Under the pieces are notes generated by a model. That model worked only from the letters and a program-made list of their open reading frames with translations. It was not told the origin of the DNA and searched no databases. DNA of 64,000 bases, taken from contig CAWFYK010000001.1 of NCBI GenBank assembly GCA_963820035.1, positions 62,001-126,000 of the forward strand, in the 5' to 3' direction. The translations under genes and the position numbers were made by a program. This stretch comes from JAWWPG01 sp963820035 (GTDB lineage Bacteria > Actinomycetota > Actinomycetes > Propionibacteriales > Nocardioidaceae). Shown one piece after another: positions 24,582 through 32,998 of the stretch (the first letter of the stretch is position 1; the number at the start of each line of letters is the position of its first letter).

Positions 24582-25584
24582 ATGGGATCCGACGCCGAGG
24601 CGCGCCGGGTACAGCGGCCGCGTCGACTGAGGTCCAGCCCGGCGATGCGCCGGCTGGTCGCGGAGACGTCGGTCCTCCCGCGCCAGCTGGTGCTGCCGAT
24701 GTTCGTGTCCGCGGAAGCCGCCGAGCCGCGGCCGATCTCCAGCATGCCCGGCGTCGTCCAGCACACCAGGGACTCGCTGCGGAAGGCCGCCGTTGAAGCG
24801 GTCGACGCCGGGGTCGGGCGGACTGATGTTGTTCGGCGTCCCCGCCCCCGAGAGCAAGGATGCCGTCGGCAGCGGCGGAACCGATCCCGCCGGGGTGCTC
24901 AACGTGGCCATCCACGACGTCGTCGCGGAGGTCGGCGACGCCACGGTCGTGATGAGCGACCTGTGCCTCGACGAGTTCACGGACCACGGACACTGCGGTG
25001 TTCTCGCCCCCGACGGCAGCGTCGACAACGACGCCACGCTCCTCAGGTACGCCGAGATGGCCACAGCGCAGGCGGCGGCCGGCGTCCACGTGGTCGGCCC
25101 GAGCGGGATGATGGACGGTCAGGTCGCCGCGATCCGGTTCGCCCTCGACGACGCCGGCTACGGCGGCGTGGCGATCCTCGCCTACGCGGCCAAGTACGCG
25201 TCGGCCTTCTTCGGCCCGTTCCGGGAGGCGGTCGGCTCCACGCTGCGTGGCGACCGGCGGACCTACCAGCAGGACCCGGCCAACCGGCGTGAGGCGCACC
25301 GCGAGGTGGCCCTCGACCTCGCCGAAGGGGCCGACCTGGTCATGGTCAAGCCAGCCCTCGGCTACCTCGACGTGCTCGCCGACGTCGCGGCCACGTCCGA
25401 CGTACCTGTTGCCGCCTACAACGTGTCGGGGGAGTACTCGATGGTCGAGGCCGCGGCCGCAGCCGGCTACCTCGACCGCGAGGCCGCCGTACTCGAAACC
25501 CTGACCGCCATCCGCCGGGCCGGCGCCGACATCGTGCTCACCTACTGGGCGACCGAGGCGGCCCGCTGGCTCAGCCTCCGGTGA
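24582..25584 (+). pseudogene. hemB: Delta-aminolevulinic acid dehydratase with a +1 frameshift (real or sequencing error)
   Basis: Joins two aminolevulinates to porphobilinogen. The first frame, from ATG 24582, reads MGSDAEARRVQRPRRLRSSP, then LPRQLVLPMFVSA and SSMPGVVQ, up to AVDAGVG. The second frame continues MLFGVPAPESKDAVGSGG and runs to 25584 with all expected motifs: metal-site DLCLDEFTDHGHCG, Schiff-base Lys in AKYASAFFGPFREA, and active-site Lys in VMVKPALGYLD. Removing one G from the GGG at 24816-24818 restores a 333-residue protein of normal HemB length. Both halves are otherwise perfect, so the shift is recent or a read/assembly error. An essential step has no second copy here. 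Confidence 0.9.
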
Positions 25585-25699
25585 ACGGCTCCGTCGGGTC
25601 CGCGCCCTGGTGCGCGATGACGCGCAGCCACCCGGACGCACCAGCCGGCCCCGCCGCCCCGGTGCCGAACCGTCGACCCTGCTCGGTGAGGATGACCTG

Positions 25700-27073
25700 G
25701 TGACCACTCCCTCGACGACCACGACCCCCGCGACCCCCACGACCGCCAGCGCGGCAGCCTCGGCCGCGCTCTTCGAACGCGCCCTCGCGGTGACCCCCGG
25801 CGGTGTCAACAGCCCGGTGCGGGCCTTCGGCGCGGTCGGCGGCACCCCCCGGTTCATGGCCAGCGGGAGCGGCCCCTACCTCACCGATGTCGACGGGAAC
25901 GAGTACGTCGACCTGGTGGGCTCGTGGGGCCCGATGATCCTCGGCCACGCCCACCCGGACGTCGTCGACGCGGTCCGCCGGACCGTCGGGGCGGGGACGT
26001 CGTTCGGCACCCCAGCGGAGCCGGAGGTGCTGCTCGCCGAGGAGATCGTGGCCCGGACCCCCGTCGAGCTGGTGCGGCTGGTGTCGTCCGGCACGGAGGC
26101 GACGATGTCGGCCATCCGCCTCGCCCGTGGCTTCACGGGTCGTGACCTCGTCGTCAAGTTCGCCGGCTGCTACCACGGCCACGTCGACTCGCTGCTCGCC
26201 GCGGCCGGATCCGGCGTCGCGACGTTCGCGCTGCCCGGCACCCCCGGCGTGCCTGCCGCGTCCACGGCTGCCACCATCGTCTTGCCCTACAACGACATCG
26301 ACGCGGTCGTGCGGACCTTTGCGCAGTACGGCGACCAGGTGGCCTGCGTGATCACGGAGGCGGCCGCGGCGAATATGGGCGTGGTGCCGCCCCTGCCCGG
26401 CTTCAACGCCGCCCTCGCCAGGCTCTGCCGAGACCACGGGTCGCTCTTCCTCAGCGACGAGGTGATGACCGGGTTCCGCGTCAGCCGGTCCGGCCACTGG
26501 GGTCTCGACGGACAGTCCGAGGGGTGGACCCCCGACCTGATGACGTTCGGCAAGGTGATGGGTGGCGGTCTGCCCGCAGCCGCGTTCGGTGGCCGCGCCG
26601 ACGTGATGGCCCGGCTGGCACCGGCGGGACCCGTCTACCAGGCCGGCACGCTCTCCGGTAACCCGATCGCGACGACCGCCGGGCTCACCACCCTGCGGCT
26701 GGCGACCGAGGACGTCTATGCGCGGCTGGACGCCGCTGCGGCCCAGGTTCAGCAGCTCACCTCGGCGGCGCTGGAGGAGGCCGGGGTACCGCACGTCACG
26801 CAGGCGGCCGGCAACCTCTTCAGCGTCTTCTTCGTTGACTCAGACGAGATGACCGAGATCCGGACCTTCGACGACGCCAACCGTCAGGCACTGCACCGGC
26901 ACCGGGCGTTCTTCCACGCAATGCTCGACGGCGGGGTCTATCTGCCCCCGAGCGCCTTCGAGGCGTGGTTCGTCAGCGCAGCCCACGACGACGCGGCCCT
27001 TGACCGGATCGCGGCCGTGCTGCCCCGGGCCGCATCGGCTGCCGCTGCCGCCACCGCCGAGGGGGCCGCGTGA
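25700..27073 (+). CDS. hemL: Glutamate-1-semialdehyde 2,1-aminomutase
   Basis: PLP enzyme that moves the amino group of glutamate-1-semialdehyde to give 5-aminolevulinate. 457 residues from GTG (VTTPSTTTTP), after a Thr/Ala-rich head. Visible: TPGGVNSPVRAFGAVGG, VDLVGSWGPMILGHAHP, VSSGTEATMSAIRLARGFTG, FAGCYHGHVDSLL, LFLSDEVMTGFR, and the PLP-binding Lys in DLMTFGKVMGGGLP. Together with hemA this makes the C5 route complete. The open frame extends upstream to 25610 without family similarity. Confidence 0.96.
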   Translation: MTTPSTTTTPATPTTASAAASAALFERALAVTPGGVNSPVRAFGAVGGTPRFMASGSGPYLTDVDGNEYVDLVGSWGPMILGHAHPDVVDAVRRTVGAGTSFGTPAEPEVLLAEEIVARTPVELVRLVSSGTEATMSAIRLARGFTGRDLVVKFAGCYHGHVDSLLAAAGSGVATFALPGTPGVPAASTAATIVLPYNDIDAVVRTFAQYGDQVACVITEAAAANMGVVPPLPGFNAALARLCRDHGSLFLSDEVMTGFRVSRSGHWGLDGQSEGWTPDLMTFGKVMGGGLPAAAFGGRADVMARLAPAGPVYQAGTLSGNPIATTAGLTTLRLATEDVYARLDAAAAQVQQLTSAALEEAGVPHVTQAAGNLFSVFFVDSDEMTEIRTFDDANRQALHRHRAFFHAMLDGGVYLPPSAFEAWFVSAAHDDAALDRIAAVLPRAASAAAAATAEGAA

Positions 27074-27122
27074 TGACGGCTGCCGACGGCCACCGTTCGA
27101 GCCGGCCCGCGAGGAGCAGCAG

Positions 27123-27785
27123 ATGACCGACCCGTCGAACGAGCTCACCACGATCCACCTGCTCCGGCACGGGGAGGTCGACAACCCGGAGGGAGTCCTC
27201 TACGGCCGGCTGCCCGACTACCACCTGAGCGGCCTGGGCGTCGAGATGGCCCACCGCGTCGCCAAGACGGTCGCCGACCGCGACATCGTGCACCTGGTCT
27301 CGTCGCCCCTCGAGCGGGCCCAGGAGACCGCCGCCCCCGTCGCAGCCGTGCTGGGTCTCGACGTCACCCTCGACGACCGCGTGATCGAGGCCAGCAACAA
27401 GTTCCAGGGCATGCGGTTCGGGGTCGGTGACGGTTCGCTGCGCAAACCGTCGGCCTGGAAGTACCTCTACAACCCGTTCACCCCCTCGTGGGGGGAGCCC
27501 TACAAGGACGTCGTCCTGCGCATGACAGCGGCGTTGTACGACGCGCGCGCGGCAGCCGCGGGCCACGAGGCGCTCGTCGTGTCGCACCAGCTGCCCATCT
27601 GGATCGTGCGCTCCGCCGTGGAGGGCCGACGGCTCTTCCACGACCCGCGCAAACGGCAGTGCAGCCTCGCCAGCCTGACCAGCATCACCTACCGCGGAGA
27701 GCACGTCACGACCGTCGCCTACTCCGAGCCGGCGGCCGACCTGGTGCCCGCACGTGCCACCAAGAAGTTCACGGCGGGGGCCTAG
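27123..27785 (+). CDS. Histidine phosphatase family protein (phosphoglycerate mutase-like)
   Basis: 220 residues from ATG with an AGGAG-type ribosome site. Motif IHLLRHGEVDNP holds the phospho-acceptor His; SSPLERAQETA has the second Arg, and VVSHQLPIW the second His. It is an acid phosphatase/mutase-fold enzyme with unknown substrate. It is placed between hemL and the cytochrome c genes and runs into them (9 bp gap), a usual actinobacterial order, so it may be cotranscribed with them. Confidence 0.9.
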   Translation: MTDPSNELTTIHLLRHGEVDNPEGVLYGRLPDYHLSGLGVEMAHRVAKTVADRDIVHLVSSPLERAQETAAPVAAVLGLDVTLDDRVIEASNKFQGMRFGVGDGSLRKPSAWKYLYNPFTPSWGEPYKDVVLRMTAALYDARAAAAGHEALVVSHQLPIWIVRSAVEGRRLFHDPRKRQCSLASLTSITYRGEHVTTVAYSEPAADLVPARATKKFTAGA

Positions 27786-27794
27786 GACCTGTCG

Positions 27795-28364
27795 ATGTTC
27801 GCCCGCCGGATCGCCGTCGCGTGCTGCGTCCTCGCGCTTGCGGGGGCCGCGGGCGGCTGTTCGACGACCGCCTCCAGCGCCACCGGCAGCAAGGGCTACG
27901 TCGCGGGCGACGGGTCCGTCGTTCTCATCAAGCCGGCTGACCGCAAGCAGGCGCCCGACCTCTCCGGACCCCTTGTCGGGGGCGGGTCCGCGCAGCTCTC
28001 CAGCGATCGCGGCAGGGTCGTCGTCCTCAACGTCTGGGCCTACTGGTGCGGGCCGTGCCGGCAGGAGGCGCCTGAGCTGGTCGCGGCCGCCAGGATGCTC
28101 CCGAAAGCGGCGTTCGTGGGGATCAACACGCGCGACAACGACGGCAACGCCGAGGCGTTCGTGCGGGCGCAGCACATCCCCTACCCGAGCTTCTCCGACC
28201 AGGATGGCAGCCTCGTCCTCGACCTGCAGGACGTCGTCAACATGGCGGCGCTGCCCGTGACCGTCGTCCTCGACAAGCAGGGCAGGGTGGCGGCCGCCAT
28301 CTACGGCCCGACCACGGCGATCACCCTGAAGGACATCGTCCAGCCCCTGGAACGCGAGTCGTGA
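27795..28364 (+). CDS. TlpA/ResA-like thioredoxin-fold lipoprotein
   Basis: 189 residues from ATG. The lipoprotein signal peptide has a lipobox LAGAAGGC (Cys about 22). The redoxin domain holds the active site VWAYWCGPCRQEAPEL (C-G-P-C) and the cis-Pro in NMAALPVTVVLDKQG. It acts outside the membrane, reducing the heme-binding cysteines of apocytochrome c, and takes electrons from the following CcdA. The stop overlaps the ccdA start (GTGA). Confidence 0.93.
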   Translation: MFARRIAVACCVLALAGAAGGCSTTASSATGSKGYVAGDGSVVLIKPADRKQAPDLSGPLVGGGSAQLSSDRGRVVVLNVWAYWCGPCRQEAPELVAAARMLPKAAFVGINTRDNDGNAEAFVRAQHIPYPSFSDQDGSLVLDLQDVVNMAALPVTVVLDKQGRVAAAIYGPTTAITLKDIVQPLERES

Positions 28365-29158
28365 GCGACCTCGTCGTCCCCGTCCTCCCGGTCGCGTCGA
28401 TCGGCTCCTGGTTCGCCACCACGGCGAGCAGCGGGTCGCTGGCCCTCGCGATCCCGGTGGCCCTGATCGCCGGTGTGGTCTCGTTCTTCTCGCCGTGTGT
28501 GCTCCCGCTGCTGCCGGGCTACCTGTCCTACATGACCGGGCTGTCGGGCGCCGACATCGTCAACGGTCGCTCCACCGGCTTCCGTGGGCAGATGTTCCTC
28601 GGCGCCGTCCTGTTCGTGCTCGGGTTCTCCGTGGTGTTCGTCGCGATCGGCGGAGCGTTCGGTGAGCTCGGCCACTATCTCGTGGAGTACGAGCGGACCG
28701 TCAGCAAGGTGCTCGGCGTCATGGTGATCGTGCTGGGGCTGGTGTTCATGGGCGTCATCCCCTGGCTACAGCGCGACATCCGCGTCCACCGGGTCCCCTA
28801 CGTCGGCGTCGCGGCGGCACCCCTCCTCGGGGTCCTGTTCGGACTCGGCTGGACGCCCTGCATCGGACCGACGCTGGCCGCCGTGCTCACCCTGTCCTAC
28901 AACGGCGCGAGCGCGAGCCGCGGGAGCTTCCTCGCGTTCGTCTACTGCATCGGGCTCGGAGTCCCCTTCATCGTCGCCGCCCTGGCGTTCCGCAAGATGG
29001 TGGGTGCCGCCGCCTTCGTCCGCCGCCACCAGGCGTGGGTGATGCGGCTCGGGGGTGCGATGCTGGTCGCCGTGGGAGTGCTGCTGCTGACCGGTGCCTG
29101 GGACTCCATGGTCGCCTGGATGCAAGGGCAGGTGGGTCCGGTTGTCCCACCCGTCTGA
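28361..29158 (+). CDS. ccdA: Cytochrome c biogenesis protein CcdA
   Basis: 265 residues from GTG. Polytopic membrane protein with six expected helices and the two conserved Cys of the DsbD core: FFSPCVLPLLPGYLSYMTGL and LGWTPCIGPTLAAVLTL. It passes reducing power from cytoplasmic thioredoxin to the outside thiol protein (the preceding ResA-like lipoprotein). Helix borders are visible at FLGAVLFVLGFSVVFVAIGG and VMVIVLGLVFMGVIP. In an operon with resA-like, resB and ccsB. Confidence 0.95.
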   Translation: MSDLVVPVLPVASIGSWFATTASSGSLALAIPVALIAGVVSFFSPCVLPLLPGYLSYMTGLSGADIVNGRSTGFRGQMFLGAVLFVLGFSVVFVAIGGAFGELGHYLVEYERTVSKVLGVMVIVLGLVFMGVIPWLQRDIRVHRVPYVGVAAAPLLGVLFGLGWTPCIGPTLAAVLTLSYNGASASRGSFLAFVYCIGLGVPFIVAALAFRKMVGAAAFVRRHQAWVMRLGGAMLVAVGVLLLTGAWDSMVAWMQGQVGPVVPPV

Positions 29159-30842
29159 CTCCCAGGTCGTCGAGGCCGAGCCGCCGGAGCCGGAGGTCGC
29201 CCCGGGCTCGGCCGGACCCCCCCGAGGCGGCCCGGCGCCGGCGCTGAAGCCGCTCGAGTTCCTGCGGTGGACGTGGCGCCAGCTCACGTCGATGCGCACC
29301 GCGCTGGTGCTGCTGTTCCTGCTTGCGATCGCCGCCATCCCCGGGTCGCTCATCCCGCAGGAGCGTGTCGACCCGTCCGCCGTGTCGGCGTTCCGCGTCA
29401 AGCACCCCGACGTGACCCCGCTCTTCGACCGCATCGGGATGTTCAACGTCTACAGCTCGGTGTGGTTCAGCGCCATCTACCTGCTGCTGTTCATCTCGCT
29501 GCTCGGCTGCATCATCCCGCGGCTGCGGCTCTATCTGAGGTCGTCGCGCGCGCGGCCGCCGAGGGCGCCTCGAAACCTGGCCCGGCTCACGGCGTACGAC
29601 ACCTGGTCGACCGACACGACGGTCGACGAGGAGGTGGAGCGGGCCCGTGCCCTGCTGCGCGGCCAGCGACGGCGCGTCGAGGTCTATGACGAGAGCGTCG
29701 GACCCGGGCTCGGAACCGTCGTCAGCGCCGAGAAGGGCTACCTGCGGGAGGCGGGCAACCTGACGTTCCACGTAGCGGTGCTCGTCGTGCTCGTGGGTTT
29801 CGCCGTCACCGGGCTCTTCGGCTACAAGGGCAGTGTCGCCGTCATCGAGGGACAGGGGTTCTCGAACACCCTGACCCAGTACGACGACTTCACGCCCGGT
29901 GCGCGTTTCAACGCGGCCAACCTCTCGCCGTTCGCCTTCACGGTGAAGAAGTTCAACGTCGCCTACGACTCGTCCGGGGCGGGCATCGGGACGCCGCTCA
30001 GCTTCGATGCCGACCTGTCGGTGACCGACCATCCGGGCGCCACGCCGTACCCCTACGACCTGCAGGTCAACCACCCGCTCCAGATCGGCGGTACGTCGGT
30101 GTTCCTCGTCGGGCACGGCTACGCGCCCGACATCACGGTGCGGGACGGACACGGCAACGTCGCGTTCTCGGGGCCGGTGATCTTCCTGCCGCAGGACGGG
30201 TCGTTCACGTCGTTCGGCGTTATCAAGGCGCCGGACGCGCAGCCGTCGCAGCTCGGGCTCGAAGGCTACTTCTTCCCGACGGCGCGGCTCGGGCCCAACA
30301 GCACGCCCTACTCGGCGTTCCCGGGGGCGGACAACCCGGTGCTGTCCCTGATCGCCTACCACGGCGACCTCGGGCTCGACTCCGGACTCCCCCAGTCGGT
30401 CTACGCGCTCGACAAGACACACCTGAAGCCCTTCACGATGGGCAACGGCCGGCCGGCTCCGCTGCTGCTGCGCAAGGGAGACACGGCGAAGCTGCCCGAC
30501 GGGATGGGCTCGGTCACCTTCAACGGGCTGCGCACCTGGGTCAAGCTGCAGATCAACGACCAGCCGGGCAAGGTGATCCCGCTTGTAGGGGTGCTCGCGG
30601 CGATCGCCGGACTGCTCTGTTCGCTGTTCATCCGGCCGCGCCGGACCTGGGTCCGGGTGCGCGACGAGGACGGGCGTACCGTGGTCGAGGTCGCGGCGCT
30701 CGACCGGGTGTCCGGCGGCGACCCTGGCACTCATGTCGGCCGGGTGGCCGAGGCGCTCCGACCGGCCGGGGGGCCGGCAGCCGAGCGCGACGACGAGCGG
30801 GCCGCTGAGCCTGCAGGGGCAGAGGAGAAGGAGCGCGAGTGA
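29142..30842 (+). CDS. resB: Cytochrome c biogenesis protein ResB
   Basis: About 566 residues from a TTG at 29142 (LSHPSDSQVV), 17 bp inside the ccdA end. An ATG at 29094 is another choice. The next in-frame ATG (MRTALVLLF) would remove the conserved RWTWRQLTS segment, so it is too late. ResB is part of the system II heme-handling complex with CcsB. Membrane helices: TALVLLFLLAIAAIPGSLI, WFSAIYLLLFISLLGCII, LTFHVAVLVVLVGFAVTGLF and a C-terminal IPLVGVLAAIAGLLCSLFI. A large outside domain sits between helices 3 and 4. The tail is charged and Ala/Glu-rich. Confidence 0.92.
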   Translation: MSHPSDSQVVEAEPPEPEVAPGSAGPPRGGPAPALKPLEFLRWTWRQLTSMRTALVLLFLLAIAAIPGSLIPQERVDPSAVSAFRVKHPDVTPLFDRIGMFNVYSSVWFSAIYLLLFISLLGCIIPRLRLYLRSSRARPPRAPRNLARLTAYDTWSTDTTVDEEVERARALLRGQRRRVEVYDESVGPGLGTVVSAEKGYLREAGNLTFHVAVLVVLVGFAVTGLFGYKGSVAVIEGQGFSNTLTQYDDFTPGARFNAANLSPFAFTVKKFNVAYDSSGAGIGTPLSFDADLSVTDHPGATPYPYDLQVNHPLQIGGTSVFLVGHGYAPDITVRDGHGNVAFSGPVIFLPQDGSFTSFGVIKAPDAQPSQLGLEGYFFPTARLGPNSTPYSAFPGADNPVLSLIAYHGDLGLDSGLPQSVYALDKTHLKPFTMGNGRPAPLLLRKGDTAKLPDGMGSVTFNGLRTWVKLQINDQPGKVIPLVGVLAAIAGLLCSLFIRPRRTWVRVRDEDGRTVVEVAALDRVSGGDPGTHVGRVAEALRPAGGPAAERDDERAAEPAGAEEKERE

Positions 30843-31819
30843 CCGAGACGTTCGCCCACCTGAGCAACAACGCCGTCTACTCGGCAACCATCATCTTCAC
30901 GCTGGCGATGATCGCCCATGTCGCCGAGTGGGCGATGGCGCGGCAGCTCACGGCGACACCAGTCGCCCTGGAGCAGCGGGCGCTAGTGTCCGCCGGGACC
31001 GGCACCCCGGCGGTGCCGACGGTCGGCCGACCCGAAGAGGACGACGACCTCGAACGCAGCGACCGCTACGGCCGGATCGGCTTCGGGCTGACGATCCTCG
31101 GGTTCGTGGTGCTGGCCGTCGGGGTGGTGTTGCGTGGGCTCGCAGCCCATCGGGTGCCGTGGGGCAACATGTACGAGTTCGCGATCACCGGCTGTCTGGC
31201 GGTGTGCGCGGCGTACCTCGTGATGGTCCGGACGTATGCCGTCCGCTGGCTGGGGCTGCTGGTCACAGCGTTCCTGGTGTTCGTGCTGGGCATCGCCGTG
31301 TTGGTGCTCTATCGTCCGCTGACGCCACTGGTGCCGGCCTTGCACTCCTACTGGCTGATGATCCACGTCTCGTCCGCCGCGATCGCGGGGGGCGCCTTCA
31401 CGGTCGGTGCTCTTGCCTCGGTGCTCTACCTGATGCGACGCCGGCTCGAGCTCAAGGCCGCGACACAGCCCGACCTGCCGCGAACCGGATTCCTGTGGCG
31501 GACGCCGAGCGCCGAGGCCATCGACCGGGTCGCCTACCGGGTGCACGCGTTCGCCTTCCCGCTCTGGACGTTCGCGGTGATGTGCGGGGCGATCTGGGCG
31601 CAGTACGCCTGGGGACGGTTCTGGGGCTGGGACCCGAAGGAAGTCTGGGCCTTCATCACCTGGGTTGCCTACGCTGCCTACCTGCACGCCCGGGCGACCG
31701 CCGGCTGGCAGGGCAGGGCAGCCGCCTATGTGGCGCTGCTCGGCTACGCGACGTTTCTCTTCAACTTCGTCGGCATCAACCTCTTCGGCTCCGGCTTGCA
31801 CTCCTACGCCGGCATGTGA
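30839..31819 (+). CDS. ccsB: System II cytochrome c synthase subunit CcsB (ResC/CcsA family)
   Basis: 326 residues from GTG overlapping resB. Multi-pass heme-handling protein: the WWD-type loop is WGRFWGWDPKEVWAFITW (heme presentation), with flanking His in LHSYWLMIHVSSA and VHAFAFPLW. Its last residues LHSYAGM precede TGA at 31817-31819, and the repeat element starts 22 bp later. It makes the ResA-CcdA-ResB-CcsB set complete for attaching heme to apocytochrome c. Confidence 0.95.
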   Translation: MTETFAHLSNNAVYSATIIFTLAMIAHVAEWAMARQLTATPVALEQRALVSAGTGTPAVPTVGRPEEDDDLERSDRYGRIGFGLTILGFVVLAVGVVLRGLAAHRVPWGNMYEFAITGCLAVCAAYLVMVRTYAVRWLGLLVTAFLVFVLGIAVLVLYRPLTPLVPALHSYWLMIHVSSAAIAGGAFTVGALASVLYLMRRRLELKAATQPDLPRTGFLWRTPSAEAIDRVAYRVHAFAFPLWTFAVMCGAIWAQYAWGRFWGWDPKEVWAFITWVAYAAYLHARATAGWQGRAAAYVALLGYATFLFNFVGINLFGSGLHSYAGM

Positions 31820-31844
31820 CCCTCCCCCTGTCCCCCCTTTCGAC

Positions 31845-32064
31845 GATCCGAGACTTTCGGCACCACGATCCGAGAGTTTCGGCACCACGATCCGAGAGTT
31901 TCGGCACGACCATCCGAGAGTTTCGGCACCACGATCCGAGAGTTTCGGCACGACCATCCGAGAGTTTCGGCATCACGATCCGAGAGTTTCGGCACGACCA
32001 TCCGAGAGTTTCGGCACGACCATCCGAGAGTTTCGGCATCACGATCCGAGAGTTCGGGTACGAC
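31845..32064 (+). repeat. Left array: 10 x 22-bp tandem units (copy 2)
   Basis: Units every 22 bp from 31845 to 32043. The first is again the GAGACTTTC type, then GATCC or CATCC units in the order G,G,C,G,C,G,C,C,G. The last unit runs into the inverted arm (GAGTTCGGGTACGACGACC). Confidence 0.95.
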
Positions 32065-32126
32065 GACCGGCTCGGAGGTGGCGGTGCCGTCACCAGTTCT
32101 GCGGTCACCTCAGCTTGGCGGCGGGC

Positions 32127-32282
32127 ATGCGGATGCACGTGAAGGAGTGCAGCGTCGCAGCGGCTCTCGCTCCGCTCATTGATGACGTGGCCACTGACGA
32201 GGACGTGAACGTGGAGGGCGGCAATGTCGCGGCCGTTCTCGAACCGCGGCAGTTCGGCCGGGGCCTCACGATGAGCTGGTGA
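32127..32282 (+). CDS. Small ORF in the element core, copy 2 (doubtful)
   Basis: 51 codons, MRMHVKECSVAAALAPLIDD to GLTMSW, the counterpart of 412-567. Changes relative to copy 1 are mainly amino-acid replacing, so protein-level selection is not supported. No domain recognised. Confidence 0.2.
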   Translation: MRMHVKECSVAAALAPLIDDVATDEDVNVEGGNVAAVLEPRQFGRGLTMSW

Positions 32283-32513
32283 ACACATCCACGCACATGT
32301 GTGGATACAGCGGTTGACATCGCGATCAACCAGCTTCAACGCACGTGTGTCGATACGTTCGCGAACGCAGTGGTGAAGCGCCGGCTCGACTGACGTGGCT
32401 CGAAGCCGCCGTGTCACTGCGCTCTTCACCCCGACGGTGACCACGCGACGCCAGAGCGGGGTGACCACAGACCTGGTGACGACCTCGCCGACTCCGAGCG
32501 GGTCGTCGTACCC

Positions 32514-32618
32514 GAAGTCTCGGATGGTGGTGCCGGAAGTCTCGGATGGTGGTGCCGGAAGTCTCGGATGGTGGTGCCGGAAGTCTCGGATGGTGGTGCC
32601 GAAAGCCTCGGATCGTCA
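32514..32618 (-). repeat. Right array: 5 x 22-bp tandem units, inverted (copy 2)
   Basis: Units at 32514, 32536, 32558, 32580 and 32602. The first four read GAAGTCTCGGATGGTGG plus TGCCG; the last is AAAGCCTCGGATCGTCA, close to the inverted complement of the element's left end. Confidence 0.95.
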
Positions 32619-32897
32619 GGAGTCGGGGGGTGGGTCGATCTTGAGGTTCTTGAGGAAGTCGGGGTCGTCATCGGGGGCAATCTGTCGGGGCCGTTGCCGG
32701 GGAGTCGCAGCGGGGACGTCGTCGCCGTTGGGGCGGCCGTAGACGAGCCAGGCGACCGGGCCGACGAGCGGGACGGCGATCACCAGCGCCCACAGACCGC
32801 GCGGCAGCTGGCGCACATCCCTGCGATCGGACTGTGCCAGCTCGATCCAGCAGTAGATGGCCAGCACGATGAGCAGGATGCCCGGTAGGAACCTCAT
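32616..32897 (-). CDS. PLDc N-terminal domain membrane protein
   Basis: 93 residues from ATG (MRFLPGILLIVLAIYCWIEL), with GAGGAGG 9 bp upstream; a GTG two codons earlier is possible. Two membrane helices, LPGILLIVLAIYCWIEL and LWALVIAVPLVGPVAWLVYG, are the pattern of the phospholipase-D nuclease N-terminal (PLDc_N) domain, here without a catalytic domain. The tail is Asp/Pro-rich (NLKIDPPPDS). Its stop codon belongs to repeat-element copy 2, so the native 3' end may have been altered by insertion. Confidence 0.85.
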   Translation of the reverse strand: MRFLPGILLIVLAIYCWIELAQSDRRDVRQLPRGLWALVIAVPLVGPVAWLVYGRPNGDDVPAATPRQRPRQIAPDDDPDFLKNLKIDPPPDS

Positions 32898-32998
32898 GGT
32901 CACCAACCTCCTCTCGGCTCCAGCCTAGTCGCCTCGGGAAGCCGACGCCGTCGAAGCGGGCATGCCGGTGGATGATCCCCTCGCGTAGGGTTCGACAC

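Larger units (their letters stand above)
31841..32618. mobile_element. Composite inverted-array element, copy 2
   Basis: Same architecture and same orientation as copy 1, 778 bp against 779 bp. Left array 10 units (31845-32064), core 32065-32513, right array 5 units (32514-32618): again 15 units in total, but split 10+5 instead of 8+7. The core differs from copy 1 by about five substitutions and one small indel (GATCTAATCAGC against GATCAACCAGC). Its right end supplies the stop codon of the convergent PLDc_N gene (TGA on the minus strand at 32616-32618). No coding content is recognised. Confidence 0.7.

Noticed and set aside
24582..25584. Programmed +1 frameshift in hemB
   Set aside because: No known slippery sequence or internal Shine-Dalgarno/stop arrangement of the prfB type is seen; a GGG run suits an error or mutation better.
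27780..28365. Rex operator before the cytochrome c genes
   Set aside because: No GTGAA-N4-TTCAC-like dyad was seen in the short gaps around the ResA-like gene.
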